Shown: positions 33,916-42,386, counted from the stretch's first letter. The stretch: DNA of 64,000 nt from Novosphingobium sp. PhB57 (GCF_004342985.1 NZ_SMBO01000002.1:496001-560000), one strand, 5' to 3'. Program-made: numbers and translations. The notes: generated by a model from the letters alone, not told the origin.

Positions 33916-35082
33916 CTACCTTCGCCCGCCACGAAACAGGCTGAGACCAAGCATCAACAGAAAAGTCAGCACACCCCCTGCCAGTAATGCTTCGATCGCG
34001 ACCATCGGCAAATCGGGGCTTGTTGGCCTATCGGAAGCCACAGGACGAGCGATGACAGTCAGGTAGCGACGGAGGCGCGTCGTTTCACGGTAGGCCTGCT
34101 GATAGGCGTCCCTGGCCGCGGCAAGATTGTTGTCAGTAAAGGTCTGGGCGTTCTTGAGTTCTGTATATGTCCGCAGCCGCGCTGCCTGCGAAGTGCTGCT
34201 ACCCGCCAATCGTTGGCGCGCCTGCTCCAGTTGAGCCTCAAGTGCTGAAACCTGCATTCGCGCAGTCTGGAGCATCGGATGATCAGGATTGTCGAACGCC
34301 TTCACCTTTGCATAGTTGATGCGCGCAGTATTCAATTCCTGTTCGATTTGACCGATCATGGTCATTACCATGGAGGCTTCGGCTTCGGGGTCTATATTGT
34401 GATTTTCTGCTCGCCATGCCGCAACAGCATTGGCTGCGGCAATCGCCTTGTCCTGTGCTGCACCCAATTGCCGAGCGTCGACGTCTAAAGTATTTTGCAC
34501 GCCCTGATCGTCCATCCGGGATACGAATAGCTGTGCCTGGGCAAGAAGTGCCTCTGCCATACGACGAGAATCACCTGGCGAGTAGGCAGAAACTTCGACG
34601 ACGTTCTCCTGCTCCACCATTTTGAATTTGACTGATACTGCCTCGCCGTAAGCACGGTAAAGCACATCACTTCCCGCGGCAGGATCCACATGCAAGATGC
34701 GGGGCAAATCAACGCGTTTTGCAAGCTGTAGCATACTATCGCGAGACTTAAGAAAGTCATTGACGGCGAAACCGTCCACAAAGCCCGCACCGGCTGCCCC
34801 CGAACCCGTGGCAAGGAAGCCGGTCGCACCAGCTGCACCGGCTTGCATGACGTTGGTGCCGCGAACCGAGAAACGTGATTCTGCGGCAAAACGCGGCTTT
34901 TCAATCAATGTTGCCCATCCCATCGCCGCCACAAACGTCCCGATAAGGAGCACCCCGATAAGGCAGTTCCGATTACGCCGCTCGCGCGAGGCCCTTGCAC
35001 GAACCTCATGGGCCAGAACGAGAGCGCGTGACTGGGCTGGAGTGGCAACTTCCTGCCCGTTAGAAAAAGAATTCTGCGTCAT
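33916..35082 (-). CDS. kpsE: Capsule polysaccharide export inner-membrane protein, KpsE/BexC/CtrB family
   Basis: 388 residues from the ATG at 35082, preceded by AGGAAG. Topology is that of the polysaccharide co-polymerase (PCP-3) family: a cytosolic N-terminus, a helix near CLIGVLLIGTFVAAMGWATL, a long periplasmic part with coiled coil (MIGQIEQELNTARINYAKVK, VSALEAQLEQARQRL), and a C-terminal helix (AIEALLAGGVLTFLLMLGLS) with proline-rich RPTSPDLP before it. The protein bridges the ABC exporter to the outer-membrane channel. Its start overlaps the KpsT-like gene by 23 bases. A 283-base gap without genes follows before the TPR gene. Confidence 0.92.
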   Translation of the reverse strand: MTQNSFSNGQEVATPAQSRALVLAHEVRARASRERRNRNCLIGVLLIGTFVAAMGWATLIEKPRFAAESRFSVRGTNVMQAGAAGATGFLATGSGAAGAGFVDGFAVNDFLKSRDSMLQLAKRVDLPRILHVDPAAGSDVLYRAYGEAVSVKFKMVEQENVVEVSAYSPGDSRRMAEALLAQAQLFVSRMDDQGVQNTLDVDARQLGAAQDKAIAAANAVAAWRAENHNIDPEAEASMVMTMIGQIEQELNTARINYAKVKAFDNPDHPMLQTARMQVSALEAQLEQARQRLAGSSTSQAARLRTYTELKNAQTFTDNNLAAARDAYQQAYRETTRLRRYLTVIARPVASDRPTSPDLPMVAIEALLAGGVLTFLLMLGLSLFRGGRR

Positions 35083-35770
35083 CGCTGCTTCCTGCACTCG
35101 CGCTCGTCCCCATTTCTTCCCTGACCGAATGCGCAGGATAGCGTTCTATGCATGATTCAAGGTCATCATCGACGGTGAAATCCATGCCATCGTAAATTAA
35201 AGCTTTCGTGCAATAGTCCAGCATTTGCTTTTGCCTTGGCGTCGACAGGATCAAAGACTTGCCGACCAGCCTATCTTCAAATAGCGACTGCCACATTCGA
35301 GTAAATCGTGATTCCTCGAATGGAATTGCTCCATCAATCACATAAAGATCAAATTGCGGCAATAACCCTAAAGCGAAATTAAACTCCTGCTTTACGTATT
35401 GCGGCCAAGTATTGAATGGCTCATCGAGATAGTCAGGTCTGGGCACCAACAAGCTCACCAATTCGCAGGCTCGGGGATATTCCAAACCATGAATTGCGCT
35501 GATCAGTTCGATGGCGTCTTGCCCGGTGGCCTTACCGCTGGCGATACCATTGCGCCCGATCGGCCATGATACTGAACCCGTGCATCGTACATGGCCCCGG
35601 CGCGGCGGCCGAAGACCGGCCAGCACATCCAGTACGGAACGGCGAAGCTCAGGCGTGGTTGAAAGCAACGCATAGCGCCCTGGCTCCAGATGGAAATCCA
35701 GATTGTCGAATAAATGAATCGATCGACCATGAACGGTGACGTCGTCCGATAGGGAAAGCAGGTCTATCAT
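35060..35770 (-). CDS. kpsT: KpsT-like ABC subunit lacking all catalytic ATPase motifs (pseudo-ATPase)
   Basis: 236 residues, co-linear with KpsT: PGRYALL, DVLAGLRPPRRGHV, SWPIGRNG, QFDLYVIDG, MLDYCTKALIYDG. Every nucleotide-handling motif is altered. Where KpsT has GRNGAGKST this protein has STTPELRRS. In place of the SSGMRARL signature it has PQYVKQEF. Walker B ends IDG instead of IDE, and the H-loop SHD becomes STP. The frame is intact, of full length and overlapped by kpsE, so it is not a simple pseudogene. It cannot be expected to hydrolyse ATP in the usual way. It may act structurally with KpsM, or need another ATPase. The ATG at 35770 lies one codon after kpsM. Confidence 0.85.
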   Translation of the reverse strand: MIDLLSLSDDVTVHGRSIHLFDNLDFHLEPGRYALLSTTPELRRSVLDVLAGLRPPRRGHVRCTGSVSWPIGRNGIASGKATGQDAIELISAIHGLEYPRACELVSLLVPRPDYLDEPFNTWPQYVKQEFNFALGLLPQFDLYVIDGAIPFEESRFTRMWQSLFEDRLVGKSLILSTPRQKQMLDYCTKALIYDGMDFTVDDDLESCIERYPAHSVREEMGTSASAGSSDDAEFFF

Positions 35771-35772
35771 GA

Positions 35773-37134
35773 TCAGGCCGGGACTACCCGCGAACGCACG
35801 ATCCATTGCGACATGAAGGCGATCAGAATCGTTATTGCCAATCCTGTAAAGAAGTAGACGGGACTAGCATCATCAGAAGTGTAGTTCTCAAAATAGGCTT
35901 GCCGCATGAGTTGCATTGCGTGAGCGAGAGGAGAACCAAGAGCGATGGGTCGATAGCTGTCGGGTAATTGTTCAGATACTAGGATGACACTGGAGAATAT
36001 TTGCATACAGCGTTCGATTGCCGGAGCGAAACGGGGAAAATAGTGCCAGACTACGGCAAGGGCGCCGAAGATAATTCCGATCGCTTCGGCAGCGATCCCC
36101 ATACAAACGATCCAGAACGCAACGGCCAGTGGTTTATGGGGAAGGCTAAACAAACCGGCCAAATATCCTACGCCGATCAGGACCACGAATGCACCCGCGT
36201 AGGCCAGCATCTGCACCAGGCCCTGCATTAATCCGATCATCGATGGCGTGATCGGGTGAATGTTCAGCAAAGCTCGATGAGCGTGAAACGACATTGAACT
36301 GCGGAAAATCACCGTTCGGAACATGATCCACGTCGTAGCCCCGGTCATGGCAAAGGTCGCGACATCCATGTTGAGGACCGAAGATATTCCGCTGAGGAAA
36401 TAGCCTGCAGAGATCAAGCCCATGAGTACTGCTGGCCCCACCATCGTCCACACGATTGCAAGACGGCTTTCTGCCCGCAACAATGCAAATTGGTAACGTA
36501 GCACGGCGATCCATGCGCGCATCTTCATGTGCATGGGGTGGCTGGATCGAGGCGCCCGCGCGGCATCGATGCGGACCATCAGGTCGCGGAGATGCATGAG
36601 GTCACCTTCCTCGTCCTCCGGAATGGCGATAGTATAGGCTTCGTCCGCCAGTAAGGCTTCACGCCGCGCGCGGCTGATCTTCTCCGCATCGCTGCGTACT
36701 TTACGCCGCTGGTAGCCGGTCAATAGCGGCGTGACGCCTTCAGTAAAACCAGTCGGACGGAAGCCTGCCACATAGATATCGATTCCACTGCGCGTATCCG
36801 CTTCCAACAGACGGATGATGGTGCGCAATTGCCGGCGGCGCAGTTCGGCATAATCCGGGTGAGGATCTATCTGCTCAATCCCACGCTCGATACCGCGCGC
36901 GATCGCATCGTAGATCTGACGGCGGTCCCCCACCGTTTCATGCGGAAGGCGCCGCAGGCTATCCAATGCAAACGTGAGCACTGTGTCGGATTCCAGATCG
37001 CCGCCGGACACGAGAGGTTCGGCAGTCGCCGCCACCAACGCCAGTTCCGTAGGCAGATCGCCGTGAGTGGCTTTAGCAGCCCTTTCCGCTTCGCGGCGGG
37101 CACGCCACTTGGCTATGCGGTCGTCATTGCTCAC
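35773..37134 (-). CDS. kpsM: Capsule ABC-2 permease KpsM with an added N-terminal domain
   Basis: 453 residues from a GTG; typical KpsM has about 260. The C-terminal 260 residues form the ABC-2 permease with six helices (LAIVWTMVGPAVLMGLISAGYF through TGLAITILIAFMSQWI in pieces). KpsM-like features include TGATTWIMFRTVIFRSS, the HPITPSMIGLMQGL segment, and LGSPLAHAMQLMRQAYF. Residues 1-190 are an extra hydrophilic, mostly helical region rich in Arg and Glu (for example RRLPHETVGDRRQIYDAIAR). It is placed between kpsD and the degenerate kpsT. The extra domain might replace or regulate contacts normally made with a working ATPase; this is inference. Confidence 0.9.
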   Translation of the reverse strand: MSNDDRIAKWRARREAERAAKATHGDLPTELALVAATAEPLVSGGDLESDTVLTFALDSLRRLPHETVGDRRQIYDAIARGIERGIEQIDPHPDYAELRRRQLRTIIRLLEADTRSGIDIYVAGFRPTGFTEGVTPLLTGYQRRKVRSDAEKISRARREALLADEAYTIAIPEDEEGDLMHLRDLMVRIDAARAPRSSHPMHMKMRAWIAVLRYQFALLRAESRLAIVWTMVGPAVLMGLISAGYFLSGISSVLNMDVATFAMTGATTWIMFRTVIFRSSMSFHAHRALLNIHPITPSMIGLMQGLVQMLAYAGAFVVLIGVGYLAGLFSLPHKPLAVAFWIVCMGIAAEAIGIIFGALAVVWHYFPRFAPAIERCMQIFSSVILVSEQLPDSYRPIALGSPLAHAMQLMRQAYFENYTSDDASPVYFFTGLAITILIAFMSQWIVRSRVVPA

Positions 37135-37144
37135 GGTGCCGAAC

Positions 37145-38257
37145 TCAGGGCGCTACGTAGGTCGCTGACCGTGCGGTGCTCATGACGCTGCTGAACGCGG
37201 ACAGGATCTTGTGAGACTGCGCGAACGGTGCGTTCGACAACAGCAATGCATCGCCATCACGGACAGCAAATGCGCTCGCCACCGCAATCTGCGCCGGGTC
37301 GCGAAAATCAAAATGATAGACATGAGGTATCATCGTGGTTGTGCCAAACGCTTCTCCCAACCGCATCAGATAGACGCCCCCTGGACTTGCCGCCGAGTCG
37401 TTCAACCCCCGGGCATCGGCCACCGCATCCGCTAGGCTGTAATTGCGCCGCGTGATCCGCACGCGACCCTGCATTCCAGCTGCACCTAGCACGTTCACCA
37501 TGGCCGGAGTGTATCGAACGATCACGACATCACCCGATTGCATGGCGATATCCTGCGCAGGTCTTTCATAGATGTCTACCAGCGGAACAGAGCTGCTAAC
37601 AGAACCTCGGCGCACTGTGACCGTTGCCAATTCCTGGTTGGCCGGAGCAGCCCCTGCTATACTGAGCAATCGGCTCAGACGAGTGGTTTCCGGCCCGAGC
37701 GGCACTATTCCGGGATGCGTCACGTCGCCCTGCACGGAAAGCAGGCGGCTGTGCCTTTCCTTCACAACGACGGTCACGTCCGAACTCAACACGATGCGGC
37801 GAAGTCGCTTCAGGATTTCCGCTCGGGCATCCAGTGGGGTCAACCCGGCAACACGCACCTGCCCAACATAAGGCAACTGGATTGCACCAGACGGATCGAC
37901 CGGCAAGCCATCAAAGCGAAACGTGCCTTGCCCGTTGGACGGGAACAAGTTGAGTCCATCATTTTCCGATAAGCCAATCGACAGCAGATCCCCAGCACCG
38001 ATAAGATCGGTTTGCGCTTCTGGCGCCGCGATCCAATCAGGAACGAAGCTCGCATCAACATTGCTTTGGCTTGCGGCGGCGTCTGCCATGGTCGCTTCGA
38101 CGAGACGAATAGAGCTTTCACGTTCGGCGCGGGCGAAATCGGCGGAGGAGGGTCCACTGCGCGGGAGGGCACAGGCTGCAAGCAGAATTGTCAGCGCGAC
38201 AATGACGCTCCAACACATTCTGCGAGTTTTCACCTGCGCGCCGCCCGTTGGCCGCAT
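37145..38257 (-). CDS. kpsD: Polysaccharide export outer-membrane lipoprotein (KpsD/Wza type)
   Basis: 370 residues from the ATG at 38257; a shorter start at 38218 is possible. A lipoprotein signal runs through VIVALTILLAACALP with lipobox LAAC. The Poly_export domain follows (TDLIGAGDLLSIGLSENDG, VDPSGAIQLPYVGQVRVAGLT), then two SLBB-type beta-grasp units (LLSVQGDVTHPGIVPLG, VNVLGAAGMQGRVRI). It forms the periplasm-spanning and outer-membrane channel for the polymer. The first gene of the minus-strand export operon kpsD-M-T-E. A divergent region separates it from the secreted hydrolase-like gene. Confidence 0.93.
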   Translation of the reverse strand: MRPTGGAQVKTRRMCWSVIVALTILLAACALPRSGPSSADFARAERESSIRLVEATMADAAASQSNVDASFVPDWIAAPEAQTDLIGAGDLLSIGLSENDGLNLFPSNGQGTFRFDGLPVDPSGAIQLPYVGQVRVAGLTPLDARAEILKRLRRIVLSSDVTVVVKERHSRLLSVQGDVTHPGIVPLGPETTRLSRLLSIAGAAPANQELATVTVRRGSVSSSVPLVDIYERPAQDIAMQSGDVVIVRYTPAMVNVLGAAGMQGRVRITRRNYSLADAVADARGLNDSAASPGGVYLMRLGEAFGTTTMIPHVYHFDFRDPAQIAVASAFAVRDGDALLLSNAPFAQSHKILSAFSSVMSTARSATYVAP

Positions 38258-38647
38258 GATCGGCAAGGAGGCTTGAGGTAATGTACGGGGAGTGGCTGTG
38301 GCGACACAATCGAAACGCGCAGACATGTGAATTGTATCAGAATCCCGGGTTGATCGAGCCACGGCCCTCACAGGTCCAGCCGTATCCGCTGCAGAAAATT
38401 GCGTTGCCGCATCGCAAGACCAGCCCCATAACCACGACAAACCCCTTGCGCAATGGACAAGGTGCATCAAGTATGCCCGCTCAAGGGCAGGCTTGGAGGG
38501 ATCAGGGCCAATGATCAATTCGACGATTGGCAAGATCGGAAACGGCAAATAGGCAATCAGCTATATTCGAGTTTCCTTCCGACATTCGGCAGAAACCGTC
38601 GAGGCCCTTTAGGCAGTCCGTCAGAAATTTCGAAAGCCAAGATCAAG
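38258..38647. other. Divergent promoter region between kpsD and hydrolase-like gene
   Basis: About 390 bases with no supported gene. Open frames on both strands extend into it from kpsD and from the hydrolase-like gene, but neither extension carries a signal peptide or recognisable domain. It should contain the main promoter of the capsule export operon. No clear -35/-10 pair or operator could be singled out. Confidence 0.5.
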
Positions 38648-39862
38648 GTGTCGCGAAGGTTTGCTCTTATTAGCCATGCGATGATGATGCTGGCCGGTTT
38701 TTGCATATCGCCTGCTGGCGCCAAACAAACTGCCAATAGCGCCGAAGATCGGCTCCAGACGTTGCCCACAGAATGGATTTTGCCGTTACCGACACAGGAT
38801 GGTGTGACATTCGCCCAGATAACGGAAAAAAGGCCTATAGACCTTACCCGTAGTGGTGGCAGCATAGCATTCATTTGGGGCGGGAAGAGCGGCAAAGGGT
38901 GGCTCGGCAGCAGATACTACCCAATGGATCGGGATTTAAATCGAGACCACGATATAACATGGTTCCAAAGTAACCTTGCAGATGCCGTGGCCTATCGGTG
39001 TGATGGAAAGACCCCTGCAACGACCTACACTTATAGATGGGGTAGTTACATGCCGGTTGATGTCACGAACCCCCGCGTCCGCGATTATCTGTTCAAAACG
39101 TACATGATGCCTGCGCTTGCAGGAGGGGAAAAGGTTATTGCGCTCGACAATGTGAGCCTACGCAACCTGGGCGGCCGTTGCGGAGCCTACCGAGAAGGAC
39201 ACTGGTCACCGTTTTTTAGCGGCAAAACCATCGATCCTGACTATGCGACCTCCGTGCTGGATTGGGTTGCATGGCTACGCGACCGGCTCCATCGCGAAGG
39301 TGGCAGATTGGCTCTCAACGCAAAGATCGACGGCGACGATGCCAGAAGCGTCCGGCAGCTGGTGGCGTCGGCGGACATATGGCTGCTGGAAGCGGGCTTC
39401 ACGCGAAATTGCAAGGAGCGGGTAAGCGATGATCGTTGGCACAGCAGAATGGATTTGGCACGTTGGGCAGCAGCGCGCATACCATGGGTGGATCTCGACA
39501 AAAGCTGTGCCCCCCCGGATCTGCTGGACGATGACGAGGCTCAATGGATCGTCGCCAATTTCCTGCTGGCGAAAGGTTCGCAGAGTGTTCTGGGCGTGAT
39601 TCACGATGGCGATCCCAGTCGGCAGTTACGTTATCCTGCTACTCTCAATCCGCCCGTCGGGCATCCGGTGGCGGAGGCGGTACAGATAAACACCGCCGCA
39701 ATGATGCGAATGTACAGCAAGGGGTTGGTAGTTGTGAACGCTTCATCCAAAGCTGTGCTGCGGTTTAAATTACCTCAAGGTGTTTGGACCGACATTCACG
39801 GGAAACCAATATCCCGCACTCTCATTCTGTCGCCGACAGCAGCGGCGGTACTTCTGCACTAA
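38648..39862 (+). CDS. Secreted glycoside-hydrolase-like protein (GHL15-type TIM barrel?)
   Basis: About 404 residues from the GTG at 38648, which gives a neat signal peptide SRRFALISHAMMMLAGFC ending ISPAGA. An ATG at 38681 is the alternative. The body has TIM-barrel-like features: NLADAVAYRCDGKT, PRVRDYLFKTYMMPALAG, KVIALDNVSLRN with a central Asp-Asn, GGRLALNAKID, and DIWLLEAGFTRN with a Glu at a strand end. This pattern resembles the putative glycosyl-hydrolase-like family GHL15. The two acidic residues could be catalytic. It could trim or release the capsule in the periplasm. The family assignment is tentative. Confidence 0.6.
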   Translation: MSRRFALISHAMMMLAGFCISPAGAKQTANSAEDRLQTLPTEWILPLPTQDGVTFAQITEKRPIDLTRSGGSIAFIWGGKSGKGWLGSRYYPMDRDLNRDHDITWFQSNLADAVAYRCDGKTPATTYTYRWGSYMPVDVTNPRVRDYLFKTYMMPALAGGEKVIALDNVSLRNLGGRCGAYREGHWSPFFSGKTIDPDYATSVLDWVAWLRDRLHREGGRLALNAKIDGDDARSVRQLVASADIWLLEAGFTRNCKERVSDDRWHSRMDLARWAAARIPWVDLDKSCAPPDLLDDDEAQWIVANFLLAKGSQSVLGVIHDGDPSRQLRYPATLNPPVGHPVAEAVQINTAAMMRMYSKGLVVVNASSKAVLRFKLPQGVWTDIHGKPISRTLILSPTAAAVLLH

Positions 39863-40120
39863 AAGATGCTCCTTACAGATCGCTGAGGTCTTGTGTCGGA
39901 TAATCAAAGGCAAAATGCCCGCCCCTTCACGCTTCAGATATTCTCAGAGCCTCAGAGGCCTCTCTGATTGGGGCCTAGTGGATCAAGCTACTTTTGCGAC
40001 TTTTTGATCATTCCCATGGATCACTGGCTTCTCTCCGCAGTCAGCTCAAGGCCGTCGCTTAATGGGGTCATGGAGAACAAGACGTCTCAATCTGCTTCGC
40101 GACCTTCAGCTAAGCTTAAG
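39863..40120. other. Non-coding stretch with hairpins
   Basis: About 258 bases after the hydrolase-like gene with no supported gene. Two stem-forming segments are seen: aggcc...ggcct near 39957-39977 and gatcaa...ttgatc near 39981-40009. Either could end transcription of the preceding gene. No U-run is convincing. Confidence 0.4.
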
Positions 40121-40235
40121 TGTGCAGGGCGGTGACAAACTAGGCCAATGGAGCGCCAGAAAATTGCTGAGCGCGGCGGGGTAAAACCCAGCCATTGGTA
40201 AGGTTGGCCTTTTGGAGCGGCCGAGGATGTTTGCT

Positions 40236-41037
40236 GTGGAGAGCTATGCAGCGGTACGCCGCTTTGTGTTTGTCGAAGGGAACAGTTAGCGGGATGCAGC
40301 GAAGGTTATCGGCTTGACCCGAGAGATGATCGCGAAGATGTACCGTTTCTCGCTGCCGTCGGGCTACACGCGCTTCAAGTCTGTTGCCAAGCCGAAGCTG
40401 GGATCGTTGCTGCCGGTGATCGACCGAATTTTGGCTGAGAATTATGTTGCGCCGGTAAATCAGCGCCACACGGCCAAACGCATCTTTGAGCAGTTGCGCG
40501 ATGAACATGGCTACGGCGGCGGTTGTACGGTGGTGAAGGATTACGTGCGCCGGAGCCGTGTGCGCAGCCGTGAGACGTTCGTGGCGCTGGCGCATCCGCC
40601 CCGAGCACGCACAGGTGACTTTGGCGAAGCGGTGGGCGTGATCGGCGATGTGCGGCAGAAGGCGCATTTCTTCTGTATGGACGTTCCGCAATCCGATGCC
40701 TGCTTTGTGAAGGCCTATCCTTCCGAGACGATGGAAGCCTTTCTAGACGGGCATGTTTGCGCGTTTGCCTTCTTTGGCTGGGTGCGGCTTTCGATCCTGT
40801 ACGACAAGACGAGGATCGCGGTCGCCAAGATCTGCGGGGATGGCAAGGGCAACGACGAGGGGAAGGTCGAAGAACTGGTGAAGTGTGTGCGCTCACACTT
40901 CATGGTGCCGATCCCGCGCACTGCAACCTATGACGACTTCGACGCAGAGCTGGAACGGCGGTGCCGGGCCCGGCAGGAGGAGCGAGCCGGGCATCATACA
41001 GAGACGATCGGAGAGCGCCTTGCAGCCGATCTGGCGG
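40236..41037 (+). pseudogene. istA: Broken IS21-family transposase gene (istA)
   Basis: The frame reads YAAVRRFVFVEGNS then TAG at 40287-40289, then RDAAKVIGLTREMIAKMYRF. Intact relatives have Gln at the stop, so a CAG-to-TAG nonsense change is likely. The open part from 40314 carries the helix-turn-helix end and the start of the DDE region (VIDRILAENYV, FFCMDVPQSDACFVKAYP, VRLSILYDKTRIAVAK). Between KICGDGK and GNDEGKVE about 25-30 residues normally present are missing, consistent with a deletion between two short similar sequences. It ends at the junction with the IS5 remnant near 41037, so the C-terminal half is lost. Confidence 0.75.
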
Positions 41038-41183
41038 GGGACTGTCAGGAACTCCGTGTACAGAAACGCCTGTGGTGTCGCCTCAATGAATGGCGACGCA
41101 TCGCAACCCGTTACGACAAACTTGCCACCAACTACATGGCCGGCGTCTTCCTAGCCGCAACGATTATCTTCTGGTGCAATTGA
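41038..41183 (+). pseudogene. 3' remnant of an IS5-family transposase
   Basis: The end of the open frame reads NEWRRIATRYDKLATNYMAG and then VFLAATIIFWCN, the unmistakable C-terminus of IS5-group (DDE) transposases: Arg-Arg-Ile-Ala-Thr-Arg-Tyr-Asp-Lys. Just before it a neighbouring frame shows YRNA, the usual lead-in, implying a further frameshift. Only the last ~45 codons survive, fused in frame to the IS21 remnant. Confidence 0.7.
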
Positions 41184-41250
41184 GTCCGGACCCTTAGCAC
41201 GTTATCGAGCCAGCGAAATTTCCCAGCAATCTGAGTGCCCATCGCTTTCA

Positions 41251-41269
41251 TGTCGGGCGCGCCAATTCC
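41251..41269 (+). repeat. Right attachment repeat (attR)
   Basis: tgtcgggcgcgcca at 41251-41264 is an exact copy of the tRNA-Arg 3' end, followed by one mismatch and ttcc. It is an isolated tRNA fragment, with no matching 5' part of a tRNA gene to its left. It is in the same orientation as the tRNA, as required for a direct repeat. Confidence 0.8.
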
Positions 41270-41393
41270 TCCCTCTTCACGCATGCCTTGCCGGGGTCAG
41301 GCCGGTACCAGGGGAGCGTTCTCAAGTTTTTGTGCGTCCACGGCGCACTCCGGGGGCTTTTGCCGCGCGGCCTGCCGCCCTAGAGAGGGCGGC

Positions 41394-42386
41394 ATGAACC
41401 GCCTTCTCGCCCGCCTGAACCTCGACCCCTATCTTCTCATGCTGCTTGCGACCGTCGGCCTGGCCTCGGTACTGCCGGCGCGCGGCATCTGGGCGGGCAT
41501 TGCCGGCGGCGTTGCCGACGCGGCCATCGCGCTGCTGTTCTTCCTGCACGGCGCCAAGCTTTCGCGGGAAGCGATCCTCGACGGCGCGCGGGCGTGGAAG
41601 CTGCACCTGACCGTGGCGAGCCTGACGTTCGTGATCTTCCCGCTGTTGGGTCTGGGCATCCGGGCCATTCCCGGCCTTGAGCCTTCCCTGGCGACCGGCG
41701 TGCTGTTCCTGACGTTGCTGCCCTCCACCGTGCAGTCCTCGATCGCCTTCACGGCCATTGCGGGCGGGAATGTGGCGGCGGCCGTGTGCAGCGCCTCGTT
41801 CTCGAACCTGGCGGGCATCTTCATCACGCCGGTGCTGACGGCGCTGCTTATCACCGGCAAGGCGCAAGGTTTCTCCACCGACCCGATCGTCTCGATCTCG
41901 CTGCAGCTCCTTCTTCCCTTCGTGGCAGGACACTTGCTGCGGCCGTGGATCGGCGGCTTCGTGCAGCGGCACAAGAAGATGCTAGGCTACACCGATCGCG
42001 GCTCGATCCTGCTGGTGGTCTATACCGCTTTCGGCGCCGCGGTGCTCGACGGGCTTTGGCAGAAGGTGACGCTGGGCGAACTGGCCCTGATCGCGCTGCT
42101 CTCGCTGGGCCTGCTCGCCGCGATCATGGTGATCGGCAACCTGCTGGGCCGGATGCTGGGCTTTTCGCACGAGGACCGGGTGGTGATCCTGTTCTGCGGC
42201 TCCAAGAAGAGCCTGGCCACCGGCGTTCCGCTCGCGGGCGTGCTGTTCCCGGCCGCCCAGGTTGGCGCGATCATCCTGCCGCTGATGTTCTTCCACCAGA
42301 TCCAGCTCATGGTCTGCGCCGTGCTCGCCCGGAGACTGGCGGCGCAAGGACAGGAAGAAAAGCGCGGCGTCGAGGCTCCGGCCTGA
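41394..42386 (+). CDS. Bile acid:sodium symporter-like transporter (YfeH/SBF family)
   Basis: 330 residues with about ten helices, starting MNRLLARLNLDPYLLMLLAT. The SBF-like family is indicated by FFLHGAKLSREAILDGARAW, LLPSTVQSSIAFTAIAGGN and, near the end, FCGSKKSLATGVPLAGVLFP. These correspond to the crossing helices with Ser/Thr and Gly/Pro that bind sodium. The substrate is unknown; bacterial YfeH relatives are orphan. The ATG at 41394 follows AGAGAGGGCGGC. First backbone gene right of the island. Confidence 0.9.
   Translation: MNRLLARLNLDPYLLMLLATVGLASVLPARGIWAGIAGGVADAAIALLFFLHGAKLSREAILDGARAWKLHLTVASLTFVIFPLLGLGIRAIPGLEPSLATGVLFLTLLPSTVQSSIAFTAIAGGNVAAAVCSASFSNLAGIFITPVLTALLITGKAQGFSTDPIVSISLQLLLPFVAGHLLRPWIGGFVQRHKKMLGYTDRGSILLVVYTAFGAAVLDGLWQKVTLGELALIALLSLGLLAAIMVIGNLLGRMLGFSHEDRVVILFCGSKKSLATGVPLAGVLFPAAQVGAIILPLMFFHQIQLMVCAVLARRLAAQGQEEKRGVEAPA

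Larger units (their letters stand above)
40121..41183 (+). mobile_element. Decayed IS21-type element joined to an IS5-type remnant
   Basis: The left part starts near 40121 at tgtgcagggcggtgac, an IS21-like terminal sequence, and holds a broken istA gene. From about 41038 the sequence changes to the 3' end of an IS5-family transposase gene. No istB gene, intact right end or target duplication is seen, so neither element can move by itself. Position next to the right attachment repeat suggests repeated insertion and deletion at the island edge. Confidence 0.7.
15334..41269. mobile_element. Genomic island (about 26 kb) integrated in tRNA-Arg(UCU)
   Basis: The final 14 bases of the tRNA (15334-15347) recur exactly at 41251-41264, and the match continues to 15352/41269 with one mismatch. 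Between them lie a large serine recombinase directly at the left end, relaxase-like and unrecognised genes, a complete capsule locus with locally lower G+C, and decayed transposase genes at the right end. Outside the repeats, ordinary backbone genes resume at once on both sides. The tRNA is intact at the left junction and only its 3' fragment is present on the right, the expected result of site-specific integration. Confidence 0.82.

Noticed and set aside
35520-35600. P-loop-like text GRNGIASGKAT in the KpsT-like protein
   Set aside because: The spacing (G-x6-GK or G-x3-GK) is wrong and the segment aligns with the SWPVGLTGG region of KpsT, not with Walker A.
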